Positions 8,575-16,557 of a DNA stretch of 64,000 bases are shown here, one piece after another. The stretch is taken from positions 1,116,001 to 1,180,000 of the forward strand of contig NZ_CP113925.1 in assembly GCF_029392015.1 (NCBI RefSeq), in the 5' to 3' direction. A program made the position numbers and the translations under genes. The DNA comes from Bifidobacterium sp. ESL0728. GTDB lineage: Bacteria > Actinomycetota > Actinomycetes > Actinomycetales > Bifidobacteriaceae. How positions within the stretch are numbered: position 1 is the stretch's first letter; each line of letters opens with the position of its first letter. The notes below the pieces were generated by a model. That model was given only the letters and a program-made list of their open reading frames with translations. It had not been told where the DNA came from and did no database searches.

Positions 8575-9645
8575 ATGTTTGGCAGAGATAACGAAGACTC
8601 GTCGGATCAGGTGGACTTTTCGGATGCTACCTCCGCCAACTCATCTTCTTCGGATCCGCAGATATTCGTCAATGACGAGGAATCGTGGTCGGCAGCAACC
8701 GATGACGATGCCAAGGATGCCAAGCAGTCCGCGAAAAACAGGCAACGTGAGGCCAAAAGGGAAGCACGCAGAAGAAGGAGGCAGCTGAAGCGTGAAACGT
8801 CCAGCCACCCTGTACTGAAACGCTGGTTGGAGTCCGTCGGAGTTTTTCTTCTGGTAGTTGTTATTCTCTTTGCGGCAACGATCATTTATTCAAAGGTCCA
8901 GGAATCGCGTCATCCCGTTCAGATATGCAAAGGCAAGGTCGAGTGCGACGCGGAAAACAAGAAAGAGGCTCTGTCGCGTCATACGGCTGATCTTGATTTG
9001 AAACTATCGGATCTGATCGACGACATGACCACAGAGGACAGGGAAAGCGTCAAACAAAGCGACGTCGACGTGGTGCAGGAATACATCACGAAAGTGCAAA
9101 AGGACGAAGAAAAGTTCTCCAAGCTTCCGGCTATGAAAAATGCCGGGGTGAAGAAGGCGTTCAACGCCTATCAGAAGCAGGAGGCCAAACATATCGCCTT
9201 TGCCCAGAACATCATGACGGTTGCACCGGCCGCTTCGAAATCCAACAAGGACTGCGGCAACCCGCCTACGTACATGAGTTGGGAACCAAATTCGTTGGAC
9301 AAGCAGACCTCTTTCCTCGCGACTTGCCAGGCAAGCATCAATGCGATTCCGGATGTTCAGGACGAAAGCGTCGCCTCATATAAAAAGATCGTAGGGGCAT
9401 ATTGGGCCAAAGTGGCCGGGACGGTTGACGCCATCAAACAGCTGGGTCCGGCAGATCAGTTCTCGTCAAACCAACTGGATACATCCTATAAGTTGGATCG
9501 TCAATTATCCGATCAGGAAGTCGACAGTTCCAACGGTATCGGCGACGCCGCCAAAAAACTGACCCGAGCGCAGCAGGACGTCGAATCCGGCCACGAACTC
9601 AACGATCTCGACACCGCGATATGGGACATGGTTTCGCAGCACTGA
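8575..9645 (+). CDS. membrane-anchored protein with a cysteine-pair domain (paralogue 1)
   Basis: I do not recognise a named family. The 356-residue protein has an acidic, Ser-rich N-terminus (1-60), a basic stretch with many Arg/Lys (60-80), one hydrophobic segment (VGVFLLVVVILFAATIIYSKV, about 86-106) and a long helical extracytoplasmic part. That part has two cysteines about 26 residues apart (NKDCGNPP and LATCQASINAI), preceded by FNAYQKQEAKHIAFAQNI. The same arrangement recurs in the loci at 9703-11523 and 13512-14816, so these are paralogues. A disulfide outside the membrane is plausible. The gene follows the merR-type gene divergently. Confidence 0.7.
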   Translation: MFGRDNEDSSDQVDFSDATSANSSSSDPQIFVNDEESWSAATDDDAKDAKQSAKNRQREAKREARRRRRQLKRETSSHPVLKRWLESVGVFLLVVVILFAATIIYSKVQESRHPVQICKGKVECDAENKKEALSRHTADLDLKLSDLIDDMTTEDRESVKQSDVDVVQEYITKVQKDEEKFSKLPAMKNAGVKKAFNAYQKQEAKHIAFAQNIMTVAPAASKSNKDCGNPPTYMSWEPNSLDKQTSFLATCQASINAIPDVQDESVASYKKIVGAYWAKVAGTVDAIKQLGPADQFSSNQLDTSYKLDRQLSDQEVDSSNGIGDAAKKLTRAQQDVESGHELNDLDTAIWDMVSQH

Positions 9646-9702
9646 AGTCGTGAGTAAGATTTTAGACAAGTGGTAATGGATTGACGATAGGGTTGGTATC
9701 GA

Positions 9703-10302
9703 ATGAAACGCAATGATGATCGGCAACAGCCTATCGATGAAGCGCCTTCGCAGCTTCCTTTCGGACCTGACCAATACAGCCAAACCACTACAGGCGATTC
9801 TGCATCAAACGATAAGAATTCAGAAAACGATGCCTTAAACGCCCTATCTTCTGATGGCTGGATAATGGAGTCCGAAAACCCACCCGTCAGTACGCCTGTC
9901 AAAAGGCCTTCTACTGCAAACAGTGAGATGGATAAAAACGCCGACAAGCTTCAGATTCTTATCGTGGTTGTAGTGATCATCGTTCTGGTTTTGATTTCCG
10001 GCATTGGTTTTGTGCAGAAGCAAAAGGTCTATCGCCTGGAGCAAATGGTTGAAACGGCCATAAAGGACGCAAGATCTCACGGACCGTTGCCCAAAGACAA
10101 GGTGTATGACCTATCAAACAAACTTAGTCTCGAGAGTTCAGACATCAACGACAAAATCAGGGATATGCTTGAAAGCAAAAGCGTAGGTGAAGCAGACACG
10201 GCGAAGCTCAATTCGTCTATTTCCAAGATCGATGCCGACAACGCGACGTTTTCGGGACTTGACGGTATGGATACCACGGAAGTGAAAATGCAGCTTGACT
10301 GA
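9703..10302 (+). CDS. membrane-anchored cysteine-pair family protein, N-terminal part (ends at in-frame TGA)
   Basis: This 199-residue ORF has a polar N-terminus (1-80), one hydrophobic segment (LIVVVVIIVLVLISGIGFV, about 86-104) and about 90 extracytoplasmic residues. It ends at a TGA (10300-10302). The same frame then continues without another stop to 11523, and the sequence right after the TGA (YSKAHAADKVILGDYI) aligns with the paralogues just past their FNAYQKQ/FDVYAKQ position. The ORF therefore looks like the front of one longer gene, broken by a single substitution. AGGGTTGG upstream may serve as ribosome binding site. The product alone would lack the cysteine pair. Confidence 0.65.
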   Translation: MKRNDDRQQPIDEAPSQLPFGPDQYSQTTTGDSASNDKNSENDALNALSSDGWIMESENPPVSTPVKRPSTANSEMDKNADKLQILIVVVVIIVLVLISGIGFVQKQKVYRLEQMVETAIKDARSHGPLPKDKVYDLSNKLSLESSDINDKIRDMLESKSVGEADTAKLNSSISKIDADNATFSGLDGMDTTEVKMQLD

Positions 10303-11523
10303 TATTCCAAAGCCCACGCCGCCGACAAAGTGATACTCGGCGATTACATCAACCACGCACCCGCCATTTCGGCGATGTATAAAGCCTGCGGCGGAATTTG
10401 GGGAAGCGTTTCGGGCAGTTCCGAGGATTTGGCCAAGTTCGACAATATGATGGCAACGTGTCGAAGCACCGTGATGCCTCTCACGGATTCCAACGACACG
10501 GCGATGAAGACGATGGTCGCCTCGGTCAACACCGCTTTGGACGCCAGCGACAAAGCCGCGAAACAGATTGTTCCGCTCGATTACGACAAAGATGATGTTC
10601 AGGCACAGGAAGAACGACGGGATGATCTCAGTGTGAAGGCCGATCCCGGGTTCCATGTCAAAGATAGCATCGAACAATATGGGCGCGACCTTCGAGCCGA
10701 ACGCAAGGCGCTCCATCTGGATTGGTGCATCAAACGCGCCTACAAGACCGAGGACGCACAGAAGGATTCCGCCGAGGACGGAGCGAAAGCCCGCAAAGCG
10801 TATCTGAAAGGGCCCGGCAAAGCCGATAATGCCAAGAACCCGGAGGCCACAGCACAAGCCGTCGGCAACGTCGTGCAGCAATGGTATCTGTTGGACGCCA
10901 CCGTGGATGCCCTCAATATCGAGGGGATGGGAAGCCTGGAAACCGTAGACCTTGACGATTTGAGCGCAGTCCTTCAAACCGTCGATTCGGCAAACCAAGC
11001 GCTTTCCAAACAGATGGAGACCAACGGCGATAACGACAATCGGGCGTTCAATGATTATCAGTCAAGTTACGCCACAGACAAGGCATTGATTACCCAATAC
11101 GCCACCACCATACTTGCGGTTTCGAATTCACAATCGGCTTGCTCCTACCTGCCTGAACAAGTGTCTTCGGATAGCAACTACACCGCATATTCCGGTTATG
11201 TGAACACCTGTTCGGCCGCCTTGAAGCCTTTGGCCAATGCCAAAGCCAAGAAAACCCTTGCCTTGTACTCAAAAATGTCTGCGAATGTCGGCAAAAGCTC
11301 CGAAATACTTACCCAGCTGAAGGCTTTGGGTTCTCCAAGCGAGGGCGCTAATGGGCCGCACGGCAAGAAGTATCAGCAGCTTCGCGCTCAGCTCGACAAG
11401 AATGCGGGCTACAAAATCAGCGAGATGTTTGAAGACTATAACAGTGATTTCCAGCATACGCGTTCGGCTTTGGCTATGGTCGATGTGCTGAATAAGTTGT
11501 CCGGACAGTCCGGGGATGTCTGA
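10303..11523 (+). pseudogene. C-terminal part of the interrupted cysteine-pair family gene
   Basis: This is the in-frame continuation of the preceding ORF. It holds two copies of the family module, each with two cysteines spaced about 26 residues: KACGGIWG ... ATCRSTVMPL and SACSYLPE ... NTCSAALKPL. The second copy is preceded by FNDYQSSYATDKALITQYA. The full product would be about 606 residues with tandem modules, larger than its paralogues. A possible restart is GTG at 10330, but it has no ribosome binding site and would give a protein without membrane anchor. Reading frame and family motifs are otherwise intact, which suggests a recent mutation, suppression or a sequencing error. Confidence 0.6.
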
Positions 11524-11637
11524 GTGTTGCTTTGCCGGGTTGGTCTGTGTTTGGTCTGCATGGTTTATCTGGTCTTCACGGTCTGCCTGGTCGATCCGTA
11601 CGTTCGAATATCGCAAGGCACTGTAGGGGAGTTCCTC

Positions 11638-11643
11638 TAAAAT
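11638..11643 (+). promoter_or_regulatory. -10 element, aroA (probably leaderless)
   Basis: TAAAAT ends 7 nt before the aroA ATG with no Shine-Dalgarno sequence between them. Confidence 0.45.
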
Positions 11644-11650
11644 TTTTACT

Positions 11651-13246
11651 ATGACAAGCGTTGAAGCCATGGATAGTACCAGCGATAAGCAGAACGACAG
11701 ACTTCCTGAATCTACTTGTTCTGATAAAAATCAACTAAATGGAAAACGAGTGAACGGGAAAGCAGGTATGCCCTCTGCTCAATCCACTTCCCCGGATTTT
11801 CCCGATCCATGGCCTGCGCCTGTAGCCGAACGGCCGTTGAACGCAACAGTCGTGATTCCCGGCAGCAAGTCGCTTTCCAATCGTTATCTGATTCTGGCGG
11901 CGCTGGGGCATCAGCCTGTCACAATCGCGGGCATGTTGCGCTCGCGGGACACCGAACTGATGGTCGATGCCTTGCGGACACTTGGCGTTGGGGTCGAATT
12001 CGATGAAAGCGAAGATATTCGTGTGACGGTGACTCCGCCGGCAAATGGCCGTTTTAAGGGTGGCGTCACTGTTTTTTGTGGGCTTGCCGGTACGGTAATG
12101 CGTTTCGTACCGGGGCTTGCATTGTTTGCCGATGGTCCTGTACATTTCGATGGTGACAAGCAGGCTTACGCCCGGCCGATGCATCCGCTGCTTGATGGGC
12201 TTCAACAGTTGGGAGCTCGTATCGATTACGAAGGTGAGCCCGGCTTCCTGCCGTTTACCATTACGCCGCCGAAAGCGCCGGAATCCGAAGGGTCGCAGAA
12301 AGATTACGGAAATTCAAGTCCTTCGAATGGGTCCATCGGATCCTCGGCTTCTCAGTCGGCAAAGGTGGAAATTGATTCGTCATCATCGTCGCAGTTCATT
12401 TCCAGTCTGCTATTGGTAGGATCTCGTTTGCCGCATGGTTTGGATCTGAAACACACTGGGAGCAAACTTCCCAGTATGCCACACATTCGTATGACAATGG
12501 CTGATGTCAACAGTGCTGGCGGCCATGTCGAAATGCCTGAAATCGGCCATTGGCTGGTGGCCCATAGCTCTTTGCAATTGCCTGACGGGGTAGTGGTGGA
12601 ACCCGATCTGTCGAATGCTGCCCCATTCCTCGGTGCCGCGATGATTGCCGGCGGCCGGGCAAGCGTGCCGAACTGGCCGACTTCGACCACCCAGCCAGGT
12701 GGTCTGCTTCCTGATATTCTGCAGAAGATGGGTGCCAAGGTTACTTTGGATGGCCGGCCATTTGACGATGTCATGGCAGAAGTACATGATCTTCAGAAAT
12801 CGATTTTAGTACCTCGAAACGGAACATTGACGGTTTCCATGGCCGGTCCGATTCGTGGGTTGGGTAAGGCGTTCGATATGTCGGCGGCAGGGGAGATAGC
12901 TCCAAGTATCGCCGCATTGGCTGCGCTTGCGGAAAGTCCGAGCGAGCTTGTCGGCATCGGCCATTTGCGAGGTCATGAAACCAATCGCTTGGCCGCTCTT
13001 GTCACGGAAATCACCCGTATCGGCGCAGGAGCCAACGAGTTGCCTGACGGCTTATCAATTGTGCCGGTGCCGCATGATCAGTTACACGGTGAGATCATGG
13101 AAACCTACGCCGACCACCGCATGGCGACGTTCGCGGCAATGATCGGTCTTGCCGTCCCTGGTACTCGCATCCGCAACATCGCCACTACCCGCAAGACCAT
13201 TCCCGATTTCCCGGGTATGTGGCACAAGATGCTTGCGGGCGAATAA
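11651..13246 (+). CDS. aroA: 3-phosphoshikimate 1-carboxyvinyltransferase (EPSP synthase)
   Basis: This is the sixth step of the shikimate pathway: shikimate-3-phosphate plus PEP gives EPSP. Landmarks are IPGSKSLSNRYLILAAL (substrate-binding Lys/Ser), CGLAGTVMRFV (PEP loop, matching GNAGTAMRP of other enzymes), QAYARPMHPLLDGL, SSQFISSLLL, the late GHLRGHETNRL and ETYADHRMATFAAMIGL. At 531 residues it is longer than the usual 430-450. The surplus is a disordered N-terminus (1-52) and a Ser-rich insertion at about residues 208-235 between the two halves. The other chorismate genes (aroC, aroKB, aroQ) are 35 kb away. The gene sits between two copies of the cysteine-pair family with no evident functional link. 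Confidence 0.95.
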   Translation: MTSVEAMDSTSDKQNDRLPESTCSDKNQLNGKRVNGKAGMPSAQSTSPDFPDPWPAPVAERPLNATVVIPGSKSLSNRYLILAALGHQPVTIAGMLRSRDTELMVDALRTLGVGVEFDESEDIRVTVTPPANGRFKGGVTVFCGLAGTVMRFVPGLALFADGPVHFDGDKQAYARPMHPLLDGLQQLGARIDYEGEPGFLPFTITPPKAPESEGSQKDYGNSSPSNGSIGSSASQSAKVEIDSSSSSQFISSLLLVGSRLPHGLDLKHTGSKLPSMPHIRMTMADVNSAGGHVEMPEIGHWLVAHSSLQLPDGVVVEPDLSNAAPFLGAAMIAGGRASVPNWPTSTTQPGGLLPDILQKMGAKVTLDGRPFDDVMAEVHDLQKSILVPRNGTLTVSMAGPIRGLGKAFDMSAAGEIAPSIAALAALAESPSELVGIGHLRGHETNRLAALVTEITRIGAGANELPDGLSIVPVPHDQLHGEIMETYADHRMATFAAMIGLAVPGTRIRNIATTRKTIPDFPGMWHKMLAGE

Positions 13247-13511
13247 ACGGTATCCGTCGATTGTTTTCAACATGTTGCGTTAAGACGGCATCTTCCGGTA
13301 TTGCAAATCCGCGTAACATTAGCCTTCCAACCGTATAACCTTCCAGCCGTATTGGCGCTCTGTTTCAGAGCTTGATTTTCAGTGAGGCTTGTTTGCCGAT
13401 TGGCTGTTGAAATTGGGAAATTGCAAAAGATTGTGGACTTCAGGGGTAATTTATCTAGAATTATGATTATTATTATATTTGAATATTAAACGGTTGACAG
13501 AAGGTGTAGTT

Positions 13512-14816
13512 ATGGCTCAGAAGGATAATTCCTCTCAAAAGCAATTCGATTCGGACGGTGCATTAAATCCCGATAACAGTGCAGATGGTGTTGCGGCGTC
13601 GATGCCGCAGGAACCTCGTCCGCAGGTAGGAGGGCAGACGGTGCCTGCGGCTCCTCAAGGTATGCCGCCGCAAGGTGCCGGGCAACAGCCTGCTGGTCAA
13701 CCCCAATCTTTCACTGGCAATGGAGCTCCTCAACCAATGCCGCAAGGGACGCAGCAAACCGGCCAGCCAGGTAACCCCTATTCTTCTCAGAATTACTCAC
13801 AACAGCAGAATCAACCGGCGTCAGGCTACGGGCAACAGCAAGGTCGACCGGCGGCTGGTTATCCTCAGCAGCAGGGAAGAATGCCGAATCAGGCGATGCC
13901 AGGGCAGCCGGCGTATCAAAACGGCCAGTATGGTCAGCCTATGGGCAATGGTACTCCTGGGCAGTCGGGCAGCCCGAAAAAGTCGATGTCGAAGAATTCG
14001 AAGATCATTATCGCCGTCGTCGCCGTTGTTGTCGTCATCGTGGTCGTTGCATTGATCATCGTGGGTTCGATTGGTGCGGGTTCCAAGAAGGATGGCGGAG
14101 ACCAGACACTTACGGGTTCGGCTTTGTACGATAATGCCAATCAAAACATGAAAGGACTGACCGACGCGCAATCTTCGATCAGCACGGATTATCTCAATCT
14201 TTCCCAGGATGCGACCAAGAGCATTCCTGTTCCTGAAGAGAATGTCAAATCCCTTAAGGCCGATGTCGCGAAACTGAGCAAGGCGAATACCGCTTTTGCC
14301 GCAAGCCCCGCCTATAAGAGCAGCGACAAGCTCAAGAAGAGCTTTGACGTCTATGCCAAGCAGTCGAAGAAATATATTCAATACATGAATTCGTTCGCGG
14401 ACTCCGCTTCTGATTTCCAAAAAGCCAATCAGGATTGCTCTGCAAAGCCGACGGTTGATTTCGAGCAGAACAATTATGCCGATGTCTATAAGCCGTATAT
14501 CACCACCTGCCAGAACGACCTGCATCCTCTGCTGACATCCAAAAACGATTCCATAAAGAAATATGCAAATGACGCGAATCAAAAGATGGGCCAGATCAGC
14601 TCTTTGACCCAGCAGCTCCAGTCCATGGGCACTGAGATGAATATTTTCGAGAACCCCTCGCTCAATGACCAGCATGAGAAACTCACCAGCCAGTTGAACG
14701 ACCTTATCCCGAATTCATATAGCACGAACTTCTATGATGCCGAGAAGACGGTCGATATCGAGAGCCCGTTGCAGGATCTCGATCGCGTGGTCATCGATTT
14801 GGCCAAAGACGAGTGA
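13512..14816 (+). CDS. membrane-anchored cysteine-pair protein with Gln/Pro-rich N-terminus (paralogue 3)
   Basis: This 434-residue protein comes from an ATG with AGAAGGTG upstream; an in-frame ATG at 13479 lacks a site. Residues 1-155 are disordered and Gln/Pro/Gly-rich. A basic stretch and one hydrophobic segment (IIIAVVAVVVVIVVVALIIVG, about 168-188) follow, then a helical outer domain. That domain repeats the family pattern: FDVYAKQSKKYIQYMNSF, then QDCSAKPT and TTCQNDLHPL, 27 residues between cysteines. The topology (disordered cytosolic head, single span, outer helical domain) suggests a cell-envelope role, but no function is known to me. An AT-rich promoter region lies just upstream; TAGAAT at 13456 is a possible -10. 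Confidence 0.72.
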   Translation: MAQKDNSSQKQFDSDGALNPDNSADGVAASMPQEPRPQVGGQTVPAAPQGMPPQGAGQQPAGQPQSFTGNGAPQPMPQGTQQTGQPGNPYSSQNYSQQQNQPASGYGQQQGRPAAGYPQQQGRMPNQAMPGQPAYQNGQYGQPMGNGTPGQSGSPKKSMSKNSKIIIAVVAVVVVIVVVALIIVGSIGAGSKKDGGDQTLTGSALYDNANQNMKGLTDAQSSISTDYLNLSQDATKSIPVPEENVKSLKADVAKLSKANTAFAASPAYKSSDKLKKSFDVYAKQSKKYIQYMNSFADSASDFQKANQDCSAKPTVDFEQNNYADVYKPYITTCQNDLHPLLTSKNDSIKKYANDANQKMGQISSLTQQLQSMGTEMNIFENPSLNDQHEKLTSQLNDLIPNSYSTNFYDAEKTVDIESPLQDLDRVVIDLAKDE

Positions 14817-14962
14817 CAGATAGCAAAACGTATCGCGAAGCGCTGTGATTTGAATTGTGAATGATGCTTTGTTGCATCACGTCAAGTCACGGCGTTTTGC
14901 GGTTGGTGATTTGTTTGCGATTTCGGTTTAATCTTTTGCGCTCTGTCTCAGAGCAAAGAAGA

Positions 14963-14995
14963 GGTTTCTAAGCCAAAATATTTGGTTTAGAAACC
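14963..14995 (-). terminator. terminator hairpin downstream of ackA
   Basis: A near-perfect 15-bp stem with a 3-nt loop (14963-14977 with 14981-14995, one G·U). On the minus strand it is followed by a pyrimidine-rich tail (CTCTTCTTT), so it fits ackA. Confidence 0.6.
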
Positions 14996-15010
14996 AAAAG
15001 GCCGATATCA

Positions 15011-15050
15011 TTTGGGCCGTGCAGCATCGATATGATGCGCACGGCCCAAA
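15011..15050 (+). terminator. terminator downstream of the 13.5-14.8 kb gene
   Basis: A long stem of 12 bp (15011-15022 with 15039-15050) continues after one bulged A with 5 more pairs. It is followed on the plus strand by CTTTTCCGTTTT. It faces the ackA terminator in the convergent gap. Confidence 0.75.
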
Positions 15051-15093
15051 CTTTTCCGTTTTAGGTCTTAGGACCTAACAGGAACGAAACGTC

Positions 15094-16323
15094 TCACTTC
15101 TTGAAGACGTTGCCGTAGCTGTCCTTGCCCTCGGTCGCGATCTTGTCGGCCTTGTGGGCGATCGCCAGCTCCTCGTTGGTGGGGATGACGGCGATGATCA
15201 CGGAGCTGTCCGGCGTGGAAATGATGCGCGGTTCCTTGGAACGGGCGTCGTTCTTCGCCTTGTCGAGCTTCACGCCGAACGGTGCGAGACGCTCGCAGAC
15301 ACGGGCACGCACGTTGTTATCGTTCTCGCCGACGCCGGCGGTGAAGGTGATGACGTCGACGCCGCCCATTTGAGCGGTGTAGTTGCCGATGTAGCCGACG
15401 ATGCGGTGGATGTAGATGTCCATGGCGAGAATGGCGTCTTCGTTGCCTTCGCTGATGAGGCGATCGACCTCGCGCATGTCGCCGTAGCCGGTCATGCCGG
15501 TCATGCCGGACTTCTTGTTGAAGAGCTCGTCGATTTCGTCCACGTTCATGTGGGCGTTACGAATGAGATGGAAGACGGCGGCGGGGTCGATGTCACCGGT
15601 GCGTCCGCCCATCACCAGGCCTTCGAGCGGCGTGAGGCCCATGGAGGTGTCGATCGGGCGTCCGGAGATCTGCGCGGAGGCGGAAGCGCCGTTGCCGATA
15701 TGCAGCACGATCTGCTTGAGTCCTTCGGCAGGCTTGCCGACCACGCCGGGAACGACGCTGCCGATATATTCGTGGCTGGTGCCGTGGGCGCCATAGCGGC
15801 GAATCTTGTACTTCTCGGCGACTTCCTTGTTGAGCGCATAGGTGCTGGCTTCCTTGGGAAGCTGGAAGAAGAAGGAGGAATCGAAGACGAAGATCTGCGG
15901 AACGTCGGGCAGGAGCTGCTCCATGACTTCGGCGCCGGTGGCCTCGGGGCCATTGTGCAGAGGTGCGAGCACAGCTAGGTCTTTGACCTGCTGAATGGTC
16001 TTGGCGTTGACTAGCGCAGGCTGCGGGAAGACGGAGCCACCCTGCACCACGCGGTGGCCGACTGCGACGATGCCGGATTCCTGAAGGTCGGGGCCGTATT
16101 CCTTGAAGAAGCCAAGGACGCGCTTCAAACCGTCGGCATGGGTCTTGATCGGCTCTTCGAGCTCGTGCTTTTCACCCTTGTATTCGTGCTTGTAATGGCC
16201 ATCGATGGGTTCGCCGATCTTCTCTACGAGGCCGCTTGCAAGAGCCTCCCCGCTTCCCAGATCCACCAGCTGATACTTGATCGAGCTGGAACCGGCATTG
16301 ATGACAAGGACGGTTTTCGCCAT
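15094..16323 (-). CDS. ackA: acetate kinase
   Basis: Acetyl phosphate + ADP gives acetate + ATP, the ATP-yielding end of the bifid shunt. The 409-residue protein has the acetate/propionate kinase signature NAGSSSIKYQ at the N-terminus, GHRVVQGG, APLHNG, YGAHGTSHEYI and HIGNGASASAQ followed by DTSMGLTPLEGLVMGGRTGDIDP. The FDSSFFFQLP stretch differs from the common FDTAFHQTMP and, as I recall, is usual in bifidobacteria. The second of two nearby ATGs is used because GGAGG lies 9 nt before it and directly abuts the first. It lies downstream of pta but behind a hairpin, so it probably has its own promoter. Confidence 0.97.
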   Translation of the reverse strand: MAKTVLVINAGSSSIKYQLVDLGSGEALASGLVEKIGEPIDGHYKHEYKGEKHELEEPIKTHADGLKRVLGFFKEYGPDLQESGIVAVGHRVVQGGSVFPQPALVNAKTIQQVKDLAVLAPLHNGPEATGAEVMEQLLPDVPQIFVFDSSFFFQLPKEASTYALNKEVAEKYKIRRYGAHGTSHEYIGSVVPGVVGKPAEGLKQIVLHIGNGASASAQISGRPIDTSMGLTPLEGLVMGGRTGDIDPAAVFHLIRNAHMNVDEIDELFNKKSGMTGMTGYGDMREVDRLISEGNEDAILAMDIYIHRIVGYIGNYTAQMGGVDVITFTAGVGENDNNVRARVCERLAPFGVKLDKAKNDARSKEPRIISTPDSSVIIAVIPTNEELAIAHKADKIATEGKDSYGNVFKK

Positions 16324-16353
16324 TGTTTGCATCCTCCATATAGATTAACTGAC

Positions 16354-16371
16354 CCGTGGTTTGTACCACGG
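16354..16371 (-). promoter_or_regulatory. perfect inverted repeat in the ackA leader
   Basis: CCGTGGT and ACCACGG flank a 4-nt centre about 30 nt upstream of the ackA start. It may be an operator or an RNA hairpin near the ribosome binding site. No regulator can be named. Confidence 0.4.
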
Positions 16372-16497
16372 CTACCAAGTTTCTACTTTACTCACGAGCT
16401 GTTACAAGAGTAAAGGGAATGAAGGGATGGGTTTTCTATAATGTGATTTTGGCGCATCTTGTTTTTTCACAATTTGAAACCTTATTTCGATACGAGA

Positions 16498-16535
16498 AAT
16501 CCCGGCACCTTCATGTATGAAAAAGTGCCGGGATT
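16498..16535 (-). terminator. terminator hairpin downstream of pta
   Basis: An 11-bp perfect stem (16498-16508 with 16525-16535); inner bases pair further. On the minus strand it follows the pta stop by about 20 nt and ends in ATTTCTCG, a weak T tract, so partial read-through into ackA is possible. Confidence 0.65.
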
Positions 16536-16557
16536 CGTATTCGAATATGAATATGTG

